From: Pelotomaculum thermopropionicum SI | GTDB lineage: Bacteria > Bacillota > Desulfotomaculia > Desulfotomaculales > Pelotomaculaceae | Length of the DNA: 64,000 nt | Direction: 5' to 3' | Assembly (NCBI GenBank): GCA_000010565.1 | Contig: AP009389.1 | Location: forward strand, 1,364,001-1,428,000 | Notes under the pieces: generated by a model | Seen by the model: only the letters and a program-made list of their open reading frames with translations | What the model was told of the DNA's origin: nothing | The model's database searches: none | Translations under genes and position numbers: made by a program | Shown here: positions 16,657-26,291 of the stretch, piece after piece | Numbering within the stretch: position 1 is the first letter of the stretch | How the letters are laid out: every line of letters begins with the position of its first letter

Positions 16657-19259
16657 CTTTTACTCCGATGATCAGGCAATATCTTGAGATAAAAAAACAG
16701 TATCCGGATGCCATCCTTTTTTTTCGCCTGGGCGACTTTTACGAAATGTTTTTTGACGATGCGCGCCTTGCCTCCAGAGAACTGGAGATAACCCTTACCG
16801 GAAGGGACGGAGGAAGCGAGCGCGTTCCTATGTGCGGCATACCTTATCATGCTGCCGACGGCTACATTGCCAGGCTGATCAGCAAGGGGTACCGGGTTGC
16901 CATTTGTGAGCAGGTGGAGGATCCTGCCGAGGCGAAGGGCATCGTCCGCCGGGAGGTAACGAGGGTAATTACTCCGGGCACGGTTACGGAAGGTCATTTC
17001 CTGGAGGACAAAAAAAACAATTATCTGGCCAGTATTGCCCCGTTTGAAGAGGGATACGGACTTGCCGTTACCGATATCACTACAGGAGTTTTTATGGTCA
17101 GCTCTTTCTCCGGTGTCAGAGCATGGAGCGAGTTAATTGATGAAATGGCAAGGCTAAACCCGGCCGAAGTGATTATTCCCCTGGCATATTCTGACAAAAT
17201 GGGAGGGGATTTAAAACAGCAGGGAATTCTGGCAGTAAGCGGTTACAGGGATACAGCCTTTTCTCCGGCGGAAGCCGTGCCGGCTTTTGAGGAGCAGTTT
17301 GGGTCTGCCGGTTCTTTGTGCAATAGGACAATTGATTATCATGCTGCAGTTGCGGCGGCAGGCGCCCTCCTCATTTTTTTAAGGGAAACTCAGAAAAGAG
17401 TATTGAAGCATATAAACAAGGCTGCTTTTTACCGCCCCGGTAAGTACATGATACTGGATGCCAACACCAGGCGCAACCTCGAACTGACCAGGGCTATCTC
17501 TGACGGATCACGAAGAAACACGCTGCTTTCAGTAATAGATCATACCGTCACCGCCATGGGCGGAAGGCTGCTGAGAAACTGGATCGAGCAGCCCCTTTTG
17601 GATGTGGCAGAAATCAAGGCGCGCCTTGAGGCAACAGAGGATTTGGCCGGGAATGCAATGCTGCGCCTGGAATTGAAAAGTTTACTGAAGAACGTTTATG
17701 ATCTGGAAAGGTTGACGGGGAAGATATCTTTCGGCACGGCAAATGCACGCGACCTGATCGGCTTAAAGAAATCGCTGGCCAATCTTCCTTTAATTAAACA
17801 ACTGTTACTTGCCCAGGCCGGTGCCGCACTGTTAAAAGATGTTGCCCGGTCTATCGATCCGCTTGAAGAAGTGCGGGAGTTGCTTGAGGCGGCAATAGAC
17901 GATAACCCACCGCTGTCTTTGAAGGACGGGGGAATTATAAAAAAAGGGTATAATCATGAAGTGGACAGGCTCCGCCAGGCCAGGCGCGAAGGCAAATCCA
18001 TGCTGGCCGGCCTGGAGGAGCGTGAACGCGCTCGAACCGGCATAAAGTCTCTCAAGGTGGGTTTTAATAAAGTTTTCGGATACTATATCGAGGTTACCAG
18101 GGCTAACCTGGAGCTGGTTCCTGAAGACTACCAGCGCAGACAGACGCTTGCCAACGCTGAAAGATTCATAACCCCTGAGTTAAAGGAATATGAGGATATG
18201 ATCTTAAGAGCGGAGGAGCGCCTTGCAAGTCTGGAGCGGCGCTTGTTTGACGAAGTGCTGGAAAGGCTTTCTGGGGAGATTCACCGGATTCAAAAATCAG
18301 CTTCCGCCATAGCAACGGCTGACGCGCTTTATTCCCTGGCTGAAGCTGCCGTTAAAGGGAGGTACTCTAGGCCGGAAATTGCTGAGGACGGCAAACTGCA
18401 TGTAAAGGACGGACGCCACCCGGTTTTGGAACAGGTTATGGGGCCCGGCCGGTTTGTGCCGAATGATACCTTCATGGATAACGAGGAAAGCCGCTTTATT
18501 CTGTTAACTGGCCCGAATATGGCCGGAAAAAGTACCTATATGCGGCAGGTTGCCTTAATAGTTTTGTTAGCGCAAATTGGCAGTTTCGTGCCGGCATTAT
18601 TTGCCAGAATACCGGTGTTTGACAGAATATTCACCAGAGTGGGCGCGTCAGACGACATTGCCGGCGGGCAGAGTACATTCATGGTGGAAATGAATGAATG
18701 CCGTATTATTGTTAATGAAGCAACAGAAAAAAGCTTGATTATTATGGACGAGGTGGGCCGTGGCACGAGCACTTACGACGGTATTAGCATTGCCCGGGCG
18801 CTGGCCGAATACATACATACAAAAATCCGGGCAAAAACTTTATTTTCCACCCATTACCACGAACTGACGGACCTGGACAGTATGCCGGGGATTGTCAACT
18901 TTAATGTGGCAGTCAGGGAGGAAGGCGAAGATATCATTTTCTTGCGCAAGGTGGTGCCGGGAAAATCTGACCGCAGTTACGGGATTCAGGTGGCCAGGTT
19001 GGCAGGCCTGCCTGGGGAAATTATAAACAGATCAATGGAGATTTTAAAAACCTTGGAGCTTGCCGCAGAACGGCCGCCGCAGCCTTCACCTGCAAAAGAA
19101 TGGCCGGCATACAGGTATAAAGAAAACGAGTGCCATGTCATTCAAGAGCTGCGCAGGTTAAATGTGCTGGAAATGACTCCACTGGAGGCAATCAACAAGC
19201 TTTATATGCTGCACAAGAAGTTAACTGAAAGCGCGACACTAAAGACAACATCTCTTTAG
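16653..19259 (+). CDS. mutS: DNA mismatch repair protein MutS
   Basis: 868 residues, full length. The mismatch-reading motif FYEMFFDDA lies near residue 30, the Walker A GPNMAGKSTYMRQ near residue 620, and Walker B IIMDEVGRGTSTYDG near 700. It binds mismatches and recruits MutL. The GTG start lies 8 bases after AGGAGG and overlaps the miaB stop, so the two are translationally coupled. Confidence 0.98.
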   Translation: MTFTPMIRQYLEIKKQYPDAILFFRLGDFYEMFFDDARLASRELEITLTGRDGGSERVPMCGIPYHAADGYIARLISKGYRVAICEQVEDPAEAKGIVRREVTRVITPGTVTEGHFLEDKKNNYLASIAPFEEGYGLAVTDITTGVFMVSSFSGVRAWSELIDEMARLNPAEVIIPLAYSDKMGGDLKQQGILAVSGYRDTAFSPAEAVPAFEEQFGSAGSLCNRTIDYHAAVAAAGALLIFLRETQKRVLKHINKAAFYRPGKYMILDANTRRNLELTRAISDGSRRNTLLSVIDHTVTAMGGRLLRNWIEQPLLDVAEIKARLEATEDLAGNAMLRLELKSLLKNVYDLERLTGKISFGTANARDLIGLKKSLANLPLIKQLLLAQAGAALLKDVARSIDPLEEVRELLEAAIDDNPPLSLKDGGIIKKGYNHEVDRLRQARREGKSMLAGLEERERARTGIKSLKVGFNKVFGYYIEVTRANLELVPEDYQRRQTLANAERFITPELKEYEDMILRAEERLASLERRLFDEVLERLSGEIHRIQKSASAIATADALYSLAEAAVKGRYSRPEIAEDGKLHVKDGRHPVLEQVMGPGRFVPNDTFMDNEESRFILLTGPNMAGKSTYMRQVALIVLLAQIGSFVPALFARIPVFDRIFTRVGASDDIAGGQSTFMVEMNECRIIVNEATEKSLIIMDEVGRGTSTYDGISIARALAEYIHTKIRAKTLFSTHYHELTDLDSMPGIVNFNVAVREEGEDIIFLRKVVPGKSDRSYGIQVARLAGLPGEIINRSMEILKTLELAAERPPQPSPAKEWPAYRYKENECHVIQELRRLNVLEMTPLEAINKLYMLHKKLTESATLKTTSL

Positions 19260-19280
19260 CTTTTAAGAGGGGGGAAGCCA

Positions 19281-20957
19281 ATGTATGTCGGTGTTGATGT
19301 AGGGGGTACATACACCGATGCGGTACTGGTTGAAAACGGCCGGGTTAGGGCCACGGCCAAGGTGCCTACCGGGAAAGACCTTCTGGAGCCAATTTTAAAG
19401 GCAATGGATATTATTCTTAAAGATGTTGATAAAAAAAATATTAAGAGAGTTGTCTTCAGCACCACGATGATTACCAATTTAATAGCGGAAAAAAAATACG
19501 ACCGGGTTGCCCTCCTTTTAATTCCGGGGCCCGGCTTGAGCCACAAGTACTATGAATTAGGCACTGATGCGCATATACTCTCCGGTTCTATTGATTACCG
19601 CGGCAGGGAAATAGTCCCCTTAAAAAGGAGTGAAATTGAATCTGCCTTGGCCGACCTGGCCGCCAAAGGTTACAAAAAGGTCGGTGTTGTCGGAAAGTTT
19701 TCCCCCCGCAATAACTCCCATGAAAGGCAGGTTGCTACAATCATAAGCGAAAAATACCCCTACTGGCAGGTTGAAACGGGTTCCCGTATTGGAAGCAGGC
19801 TGAACTTTCCGCGCAGAGCAGTTACTGCCTACTTAACTTGTGCCACACGTGAGCGTTACAGTTATTTTGTCGAATCGGTCCGCCAGGCGCTGAAAAAGCG
19901 TGAAATCAAGGCAGATGTATTTATTTTAAAAGCAGACGGCGGAACTCTGCCCCTGAAAAGTTCTGAAGAAATGCCGGTAGAAACGATTTTTTCCGGGCCT
20001 GCTGCAAGCACGTTGGGAGTACAGGCATTAACTCCGCCGGGAGAAACGGCCGTTGTAGTGGACATTGGCGGCACCACTACCGACCTCGCCTTAATTTTAA
20101 GCGGCAAGCCACTTCTTTCTGCAAAAGGGGCAAGAGTTGAAGGGCAGCTTACCCAAGTGCGCACACTGGCCGTAAAATCCATTCCTGTCGGAGGGGATAG
20201 CCTCCTAAAATGCACCGGTGCCGGTTTGACGATATGTCCTGAGAGGATGGGGCCTGCCTATTGTTTGGGAGGGCCGGCGCCAACCCCGACCGATGCCTTG
20301 AGGGCACTTGGAATGACCGAATTAGGAGACCTGGAAAAGGCAAGGGAAGCCATGACCCTGCTTGGAAAGGACGCCGGCATGAACGGTAGCGATGTTGCCG
20401 GAAAGGTGATAAACCTTGTGGTGGAAAAAATTGCAAACGAAATAGACAGGATGTTTCTTGAATGGGAGCAGGAACCTGCCTACAGGGTATGGGAAGTGCT
20501 GCAAAAGCAAAAGGTAAGACCTTCCGTTGTGGTCGGGGTGGGAGGCGGCGCCCCGGGTTTTATTGCCGGGGTGGCTGAAAAACTGGGGTGCCGTCCGGTT
20601 ATACCTTCCTATGCGCCGGTGGCCAACGCAATCGGCGCTGCAGTGGCCAAGCCGACAATGCAGGTGAGTCTGCGGGCAGATACCGAACAAGGCTATTACA
20701 TTATCCAGGAAGAAGGTATTAAAGAAAAGATCGACAGGAGGTCTTTTAACGAGCAAACAGCGCTGGATGTGGCCAGGGACATGCTGGTCAGGAAGGCGTT
20801 AAAGTACGGCCTGGAGGTAGCGCCGGAAGAAATTGAGGTTACCCACCAGGAAGTGTTCAATATGTTCAGGGACTGGACGACGAAAGGAAAGCTTATTGAG
20901 GTCATTGTGCAAACTGCCAGGGGTATTATGTGCAGTATAAGGACGGGAGGGAATTGA
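19281..20957 (+). CDS. Hydantoinase/oxoprolinase-family protein (HyuA-like)
   Basis: 558 residues, ASKHA-type ATPase fold. It opens YVGVDVGGTYTDAVLVENGR and has a second phosphate-binding motif VVDIGGTTTDLALI and a GVGGGAPGF loop. The family includes ATP-dependent hydantoinase, 5-oxoprolinase and acetone carboxylase A subunits. No B-type partner (HyuB) is adjacent, so the substrate is unknown. It sits between mutS and mutL in the same orientation, 21 bases after the mutS stop. Confidence 0.9.
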   Translation: MYVGVDVGGTYTDAVLVENGRVRATAKVPTGKDLLEPILKAMDIILKDVDKKNIKRVVFSTTMITNLIAEKKYDRVALLLIPGPGLSHKYYELGTDAHILSGSIDYRGREIVPLKRSEIESALADLAAKGYKKVGVVGKFSPRNNSHERQVATIISEKYPYWQVETGSRIGSRLNFPRRAVTAYLTCATRERYSYFVESVRQALKKREIKADVFILKADGGTLPLKSSEEMPVETIFSGPAASTLGVQALTPPGETAVVVDIGGTTTDLALILSGKPLLSAKGARVEGQLTQVRTLAVKSIPVGGDSLLKCTGAGLTICPERMGPAYCLGGPAPTPTDALRALGMTELGDLEKAREAMTLLGKDAGMNGSDVAGKVINLVVEKIANEIDRMFLEWEQEPAYRVWEVLQKQKVRPSVVVGVGGGAPGFIAGVAEKLGCRPVIPSYAPVANAIGAAVAKPTMQVSLRADTEQGYYIIQEEGIKEKIDRRSFNEQTALDVARDMLVRKALKYGLEVAPEEIEVTHQEVFNMFRDWTTKGKLIEVIVQTARGIMCSIRTGGN

Positions 20958-20959
20958 AA

Positions 20960-22327
20960 ATGAAAAGGGTCTCAAATAAGCAAACAGGCTTGATTTTCTT
21001 CCCGGCCTTTGACTGGGCAATTTCGCCCACCCATCCGGAAAGAGAGGAAAGGCTCCTTTACACCCGGGACCAGATATTCGAGGAGGGCATAATGGACCTG
21101 CCTCAGATAATTGAATTTGCCCCAAAATTGGCCACAGTTCACGATGTCGCCAGAGTGCATTTTTGTGTGCCCCGGGTAAAAGACCAGACCACCGAAGCGC
21201 ATCTGATTGCAGCCGGTGCCGCAATCCTGCTGGCAGAACAAATTGTTGCCGGAAATATCCTTAACGGCTTTGCCCTGGTCAGGCCGCCGGGGCATCACGC
21301 CATGCGGGTGGTGCACGGAAACAGGGGTTTTTGCAACATAAACAATGAAGCCATTATGATAGAAAAACTGCGCAGCCGCTATGGAATCAACCGCATTGCC
21401 GTTGTTGACACGGATGTGCACCACGGCGACGGTACTCAGGACATATTCTGGCATGACCCCGATGTTCTGTTTATATCCTTTCACCAGGACGGCCGCACGC
21501 TTTATCCCGGCACCGGATTTACCTATGAACTGGGCGGGCCAAAAGCTTTTGCCCGGACCATTAACATACCTTTGCCGCCCGGAACAACTGATGAAAGCCT
21601 GATGTACGTGGTTGACAACCTGATTGTGCCCGTCTTAAAAGATTTCAAGCCAGATTTTATTGTAAATTCGGCAGGCCAGGACAATCATTATACCGATCCG
21701 CTGGGAAGCATGCGGATTACAGCCCAGGGTTACGCCAGGCTGACTGAAAAGTTAAAGCCTGATATTGCCGTGCTTGAAGGCGGCTATGCCATTGAAACCG
21801 CCCTGCCGTATGTAAATATGGCTATCATTCTGGCTTTGGCCGGTTTGGACTATTCTGAAGTGCGGGAGCCGGATTACTGGCCGGGCCGCTTTAAAGAAAG
21901 CCCGGAACGCAAGGCGCAGGTACAAAGGCTTGTGGAGGAACTGTTAAAATACTGGGAAATGCGCGACAAAGCTTCGCCCGACCCCAAATCAGTCAACGGC
22001 AGGTTTTATCAAAGAAAGCGAAGGATTTTTTACGACACGGATTATATAGAGGAAATTCAGTTTGAAAGCCTTAAACTGTGCGACGACTGCCCGGGGTACC
22101 TGTCCATTGACTCGACGGCCAATCACGGCTATGGCAGGACGGGGAAGGTTTTGTGCCTTTCTGTGCCTTTCAAGGCCTGTTCCGTCTGCCGGGCGGAAGC
22201 GGCCGAAACATATGAGAGGTCTAAAAAGGACAGGGACTATCAGTACGTTTACCTTCAGGACAAAGCCGCCGACACTTTCCTCGGCTATGAAGTTAGTACC
22301 GGCCAGGAATGGTTTTCGAACGGCTAG
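20960..22327 (+). CDS. Histone deacetylase-like amidohydrolase with C-terminal zinc-cysteine extension
   Basis: About 455 residues. The deacetylase core is clear: RPPGHHAMRVVHGNRGF, then the zinc-binding VVDTDVHHGDGTQDIFW, ISFHQDGRTLYPGTG, NSAGQDNHYTDPLG and LEGGYAIE. A C-terminal region of about 100 residues has extra cysteine pairs (CDDCPGYLSID and CSVCRAEA). In bacteria such enzymes act on acetylated polyamines, acetoin-system proteins or unknown amides. ATG 20960 follows GGGAGGGAATTG, and its region overlaps the hydantoinase gene end only if the longer frame is used. Pairing with the hydantoinase-like gene suggests joint amide-bond chemistry. Confidence 0.88.
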   Translation: MKRVSNKQTGLIFFPAFDWAISPTHPEREERLLYTRDQIFEEGIMDLPQIIEFAPKLATVHDVARVHFCVPRVKDQTTEAHLIAAGAAILLAEQIVAGNILNGFALVRPPGHHAMRVVHGNRGFCNINNEAIMIEKLRSRYGINRIAVVDTDVHHGDGTQDIFWHDPDVLFISFHQDGRTLYPGTGFTYELGGPKAFARTINIPLPPGTTDESLMYVVDNLIVPVLKDFKPDFIVNSAGQDNHYTDPLGSMRITAQGYARLTEKLKPDIAVLEGGYAIETALPYVNMAIILALAGLDYSEVREPDYWPGRFKESPERKAQVQRLVEELLKYWEMRDKASPDPKSVNGRFYQRKRRIFYDTDYIEEIQFESLKLCDDCPGYLSIDSTANHGYGRTGKVLCLSVPFKACSVCRAEAAETYERSKKDRDYQYVYLQDKAADTFLGYEVSTGQEWFSNG

Positions 22328-22340
22328 TGGAGGTGCTGCC

Positions 22341-24158
22341 TTGGCAAATATAATTATTCTGGATGAATTTACGGCCGGCCAGATAGCAGCGGGGGAAGTG
22401 GTAGAGCGGCCGGTGTCAGTGGTCAAGGAGTTGGTGGAAAATTCCATCGATGCGGGGGCCGGCAGAATCGTCGTTGAGCTTGAGGGAGGCGGCCTTCAAG
22501 CAATAAGCGTGTTGGACGATGGCTGCGGCATGAGCGAGGAAGACCTTGTGCTGGCCTTCCAGCGCCACGCCACGAGCAAAATTAAGTGCAGTGACGATTT
22601 AAACCGCATAACCACGCTTGGGTTCAGGGGGGAAGCCCTGCCCAGTATAGCGGCGGTTTCAAAAATAACCGTTGCCACCCGGACCCGCGATGCTTTGGCC
22701 GGAACCAGGGCGGAATTTGCAGGGGGAGAGCTGATCGGCAAGGGGCCAATTGGCTGCCCCCCCGGCACAAGTATTACGGTAAGGGATTTGTTTTACAACA
22801 CACCGGCCAGACGAAAGGCAATGAAAGCGCCTTCAGCCGAGGGCGCTCTGTGCGGTGGGCTGATATCACGCCTGGCCCTAGCCCGCCCCGAAATCTGTTT
22901 TGAGGTGGGAATTAAGGGCAGGCGGGTTTTTTACTCGCCCGGTTCGGGCAACCTGATCGATTCGCTGGCCGCCGTTTACGGCCGTCAGATTGCAGCAGAA
23001 ATGATTGCGGTAAAGGCTGTTGCGGAAGGCCTCTCAATAAACGGGTATTTGGGCAAGCCATCTCTTAGCCGCAGCACCCGCAGCCATATAACGGTAATAA
23101 TAAACGGACGGTACGTGCGCTGCCCTGCCATTGCGGAGGCAATTGAAGGAGCCTACGGCACCCTCCTGTCCAGGGGGAGAAGGCCGGTGGCGGTTCTGTC
23201 CTTATCAGTTTCGCCGGAACTGTTGGACGTAAACATACATCCGGCCAAACTGGAGGTGCGCCTGCTGGAAGAAGAAAAAACAGCAAGCCTGTTGGCCGGC
23301 ATCTTGAAAGACGCTCTTGCTGACAAAGCGGTAATACCGTCCGCGGGTAATTTCCGGCAGGCAGCACTGCGCTTGGAAAATAATAAACCCGGGGCTGAGA
23401 TTTTCGACGGCCTGGGTGCGGGGATCATTAAAACGCCCGGCGGGGGATCTTCTGACAGGCATGTGCCGGGCGACAAAAAAAATATCCAGGAATGTTTAAC
23501 CCTGCCTGATGCCCATGAATATGTTGCAGACAGGGTATGGGTCAGGGAAGCGGAAGACACCCCGGCCTACGGCAATAAGGTTGAAAAGCTTCCCGTTTTA
23601 AATGCCCTTGCCCATTTTCCGCCCGTTTACATTCTGGCCGGAGGCGAAGACGGGCTTTATATTGTTGACCAGCATGCAGCCCACGAAAGGATTATCTATG
23701 AAGAAATCCTGTCGTCAGGCAGGACCAGACCGAGCCAGTACCTGCTTGTTCCGGTAATGCTGGAACTGGACTACCGCGAAGCTTCCATTTTGATCGAACG
23801 GATAATCTGGTTTACAGACGCCGGCTTTGTTATAGAACATTTTGGAGGAAATACTTTCCTTTTGAGGGGTGTACCTTTTGAATTGCCCGCTGGGCAAGAA
23901 AGAGAAATAATTTTAGATCTTTTGGATTACTTTGAAAGTAAAGGAACTGGTGCGGGTATGACAGATTTCTTTAAATGGGCTGCCGCTTCAATTGCCTGCA
24001 GGAGCGCAGTGAGGGCCGGAGAAAAGCTTTCGCTGCCTTCAATGAATGCGCTTCTCCAGAGGCTGTCAGGAACTGCCAGCCCGTATACTTGTCCCCATGG
24101 AAGACCGGTCGTTATCAAATTGTCATTCAGGGAGCTGGAATTGCGTTTCAGGAGATGA
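22341..24158 (+). CDS. mutL: DNA mismatch repair protein MutL (endonuclease type)
   Basis: 605 residues from the TTG at 22341 (behind GGAGGTG). The GHKL ATPase motifs are complete (VVKELVENSIDAGA, DDGCGM, GFRGEALPSI). The C-terminal part carries the metal-binding endonuclease motif DQHAAHERIIYEE near residue 445 and a final CPHGRP, so this is the nicking type found in bacteria without MutH. A longer open frame upstream overlaps the deacetylase gene and is not needed. Confidence 0.97.
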   Translation: MANIIILDEFTAGQIAAGEVVERPVSVVKELVENSIDAGAGRIVVELEGGGLQAISVLDDGCGMSEEDLVLAFQRHATSKIKCSDDLNRITTLGFRGEALPSIAAVSKITVATRTRDALAGTRAEFAGGELIGKGPIGCPPGTSITVRDLFYNTPARRKAMKAPSAEGALCGGLISRLALARPEICFEVGIKGRRVFYSPGSGNLIDSLAAVYGRQIAAEMIAVKAVAEGLSINGYLGKPSLSRSTRSHITVIINGRYVRCPAIAEAIEGAYGTLLSRGRRPVAVLSLSVSPELLDVNIHPAKLEVRLLEEEKTASLLAGILKDALADKAVIPSAGNFRQAALRLENNKPGAEIFDGLGAGIIKTPGGGSSDRHVPGDKKNIQECLTLPDAHEYVADRVWVREAEDTPAYGNKVEKLPVLNALAHFPPVYILAGGEDGLYIVDQHAAHERIIYEEILSSGRTRPSQYLLVPVMLELDYREASILIERIIWFTDAGFVIEHFGGNTFLLRGVPFELPAGQEREIILDLLDYFESKGTGAGMTDFFKWAAASIACRSAVRAGEKLSLPSMNALLQRLSGTASPYTCPHGRPVVIKLSFRELELRFRR

Positions 24159-24961
24159 AACAAAAAGATTATCTGAGATTTGCGGTAACGACATCTCTCC
24201 GGCCGTCCCCGGAACAGGTTGCAGCGGCAAAAAGGCTTGCCGCGGAATTGAATACTGTTTTTCTTGAGAGAAACAATCTTTCCTTAAAAAGCCTCTCCCG
24301 GCTGTTCAATGTCGAAAGGTTAATAGTAGTATCGGCGCAAAAAGTCTCCTGTATTTCGCCGGAGGGAAAGGAGTTTTTTTTCCACCCAAGTCTTGCCATA
24401 CTGCGTATAAAGGAAATAAAAGATGGGAAAACTGACCAAATGATTAACGCCATGTCTCTGGGAACCGGACACTCGGTTCTGGACTGCACCCTCGGTTTAG
24501 GTACCGATGCGATTGTAGCCAGTTATGTAACCGGTTCAGGCGGCCGGGTAACCGGCCTGGAGAGTTCTCCAGTAATATCGGCGCTAGTCCGTGCCGGATT
24601 GTCGTCATATAATAAGGCCGGAGAGGATATTGCTGCAGCAATGCGCAGGATAACGGTGATTACCACAGATTACAAAGAATATCTGGCGACTTTGCCGCCC
24701 TGCTGTTACGATGTTGTTTACTTTGATCCCATGTTCCGGCTGCCCGGGCGAAAATCGCCGCCAGTAGATGCCTTCAGGACGCTGGCCAATCACGCCCCGG
24801 TTGATCGGGAATCCGTTGAACTGGCGCTGAGGGCGGCCGTAAAAAGGGTTGTTTTAAAGGAAAGGCGCGGCAGTTTGGAATTTGAGCGCCTTGGGTTTAA
24901 AAAAATTTACGGAGGAAAATACTCCCCCGTAGCTTACGGGGTGATAGATTTGAAGGGTTAG
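24155..24961 (+). CDS. Class I SAM-dependent methyltransferase, RsmJ/DUF548-like
   Basis: 268 residues from ATG 24155, which overlaps the mutL stop (ATGA). The SAM-binding block LDCTLGLGTDAIVASYV lies near residue 110, and the catalytic-type motif DVVYFDPMFR near 190, resembling RsmJ-type rRNA methyltransferases. The N-terminal ~100 residues resemble a small substrate-binding part. The likely function is RNA methylation, but the target is unproven. It is co-translated with mutL and followed by miaA after 7 bases. Confidence 0.8.
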   Translation: MKQKDYLRFAVTTSLRPSPEQVAAAKRLAAELNTVFLERNNLSLKSLSRLFNVERLIVVSAQKVSCISPEGKEFFFHPSLAILRIKEIKDGKTDQMINAMSLGTGHSVLDCTLGLGTDAIVASYVTGSGGRVTGLESSPVISALVRAGLSSYNKAGEDIAAAMRRITVITTDYKEYLATLPPCCYDVVYFDPMFRLPGRKSPPVDAFRTLANHAPVDRESVELALRAAVKRVVLKERRGSLEFERLGFKKIYGGKYSPVAYGVIDLKG

Positions 24962-24968
24962 CAGAAAG

Positions 24969-25913
24969 ATGAGCAGCGAGAACAAAAAAGAACCTCTCCT
25001 GGTGATTACAGGGCCTACGGCTACAGGAAAAAGCGAAGTCGGCGTGCTGGTGGCCGAAAAGTTAGGCGGGGAGATAATTTCAGCCGACTCCATGCTTATT
25101 TACAGGGGCATGGACATCGGAACTGCCAAGCCCACAAGCGCCGACAGGCGCGGTATCCCGCACCACATGATTGACATTGTTGAGCCGGATCAGGATTACA
25201 ATGTTGCTCTTTACCGAAAGCAGGCAATGGCGGTTATAAAAAAAGTGCTTGAAAGGGGAAATTTACCCATAGTAGTTGGCGGTACGGGATTATACATAGA
25301 AGCCCTGATTAGGAACTATAGTTTTGGCGGAGCCGGCACCGATAAAACGCTGAGAAAAAAGCTTCAAAAAGAAGCTGCTGAAAGCCCCTTCCTGCTCCAC
25401 CAGAGACTTGCCAAAATCGATCCGGCAACAGCCTCGCAGCTCCACCCTGCCAATACAAGGAGGGTAATTCGTGCCCTGGAAGTATATTACCTTACAGGAA
25501 AGCCCATTTCGAATTTTAAAAGGCTAGATGAACCTGACCCTCCTTTTAACCTTTTAATGTTCGGTCTGACCATGGAAAGGGAGGCTCTGTACAGGAGAAT
25601 AGAAAAAAGGGTTGACAGAATGATTGCCATGGGACTTATTGAGGAGGTGCAAAACCTGCTCCAGCGCGGCTTCAGTCCCAGATTAAATTCAATGCGCGGG
25701 CTTGGCTATAAGGAAATGATATCTTACTTAAATGGCACGCTATCTTTGGAAGAGGCGGTTGAAGTCCTGAAAAGGAATACACGGCGCTTCGCCAAGAGGC
25801 AAATGACCTGGTTCCGCCGCTATAAAGAAATAAGATGGCTTAAAATAGAAAATTTTGCAGATTGTGAGGCTATTGCCCAAGAAATTGCCAGATGCACAGA
25901 AGGAGTATTATAA
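24969..25913 (+). CDS. miaA: tRNA dimethylallyltransferase MiaA
   Basis: 314 residues. P-loop GPTATGKSEVG near residue 15, then SADSMLIYRGMDIGTAKPT and RRVIRALEVYYLTGKP, all typical of MiaA. It adds the isopentenyl group to A37 that MiaB (encoded upstream) later methylthiolates. It is followed by hfq, as in many bacteria. Confidence 0.98.
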   Translation: MSSENKKEPLLVITGPTATGKSEVGVLVAEKLGGEIISADSMLIYRGMDIGTAKPTSADRRGIPHHMIDIVEPDQDYNVALYRKQAMAVIKKVLERGNLPIVVGGTGLYIEALIRNYSFGGAGTDKTLRKKLQKEAAESPFLLHQRLAKIDPATASQLHPANTRRVIRALEVYYLTGKPISNFKRLDEPDPPFNLLMFGLTMEREALYRRIEKRVDRMIAMGLIEEVQNLLQRGFSPRLNSMRGLGYKEMISYLNGTLSLEEAVEVLKRNTRRFAKRQMTWFRRYKEIRWLKIENFADCEAIAQEIARCTEGVL

Positions 25914-25973
25914 GGTACGTAGAAACAATATTATTTAAAAAAGAAAAACATTCCAACGAAGGGAGCTCCTACA

Positions 25974-26225
25974 ATGACAAAACCCCAGATTAACCTCCAG
26001 GATGCCTTTTTAAACCAGGTAAGAAAGGAAAACATCCCTGTTACCATTTTCCTTGTTAACGGCTTTCAATTAAAGGGAATGGTGAGGGGCTTTGATAATT
26101 TTACGGTGATTTTAGAAAGTGAAGGCAAGCAGTTGATGGTCTACAAGCATGCAATTTCCACCGTAAGCCCGTTGAAGCCTGTAAGCACTTCTTTTTCTGA
26201 AGCCAAGGCACCAGAAAAGTCCTGA
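25974..26225 (+). CDS. hfq: RNA chaperone Hfq
   Basis: 83 residues. The Sm1 motif ([19 protein letters not shown], then [15 protein letters not shown]) and Sm2 motif ([13 protein letters not shown]; the usual YKH is intact) identify Hfq. The hexamer binds small RNAs and poly-A/U tracts. The ATG follows AAGGGAG. A strong terminator follows. Confidence 0.98.
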   Translation: MTKPQINLQDAFLNQVRKENIPVTIFLVNGFQLKGMVRGFDNFTVILESEGKQLMVYKHAISTVSPLKPVSTSFSEAKAPEKS

Positions 26226-26232
26226 GATTACG

Positions 26233-26257
26233 GCTCCTCACCGAGGAGCTTTTTTTT
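26233..26257 (+). terminator. hfq: Terminator after hfq
   Basis: A 7-base perfect stem GCTCCTC/GAGGAGC with a 3-base loop is followed by eight T residues. Confidence 0.92.
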
Positions 26258-26291
26258 AGGTTGTAAAGAGCCGCTTTGGGCGTATAATTTA

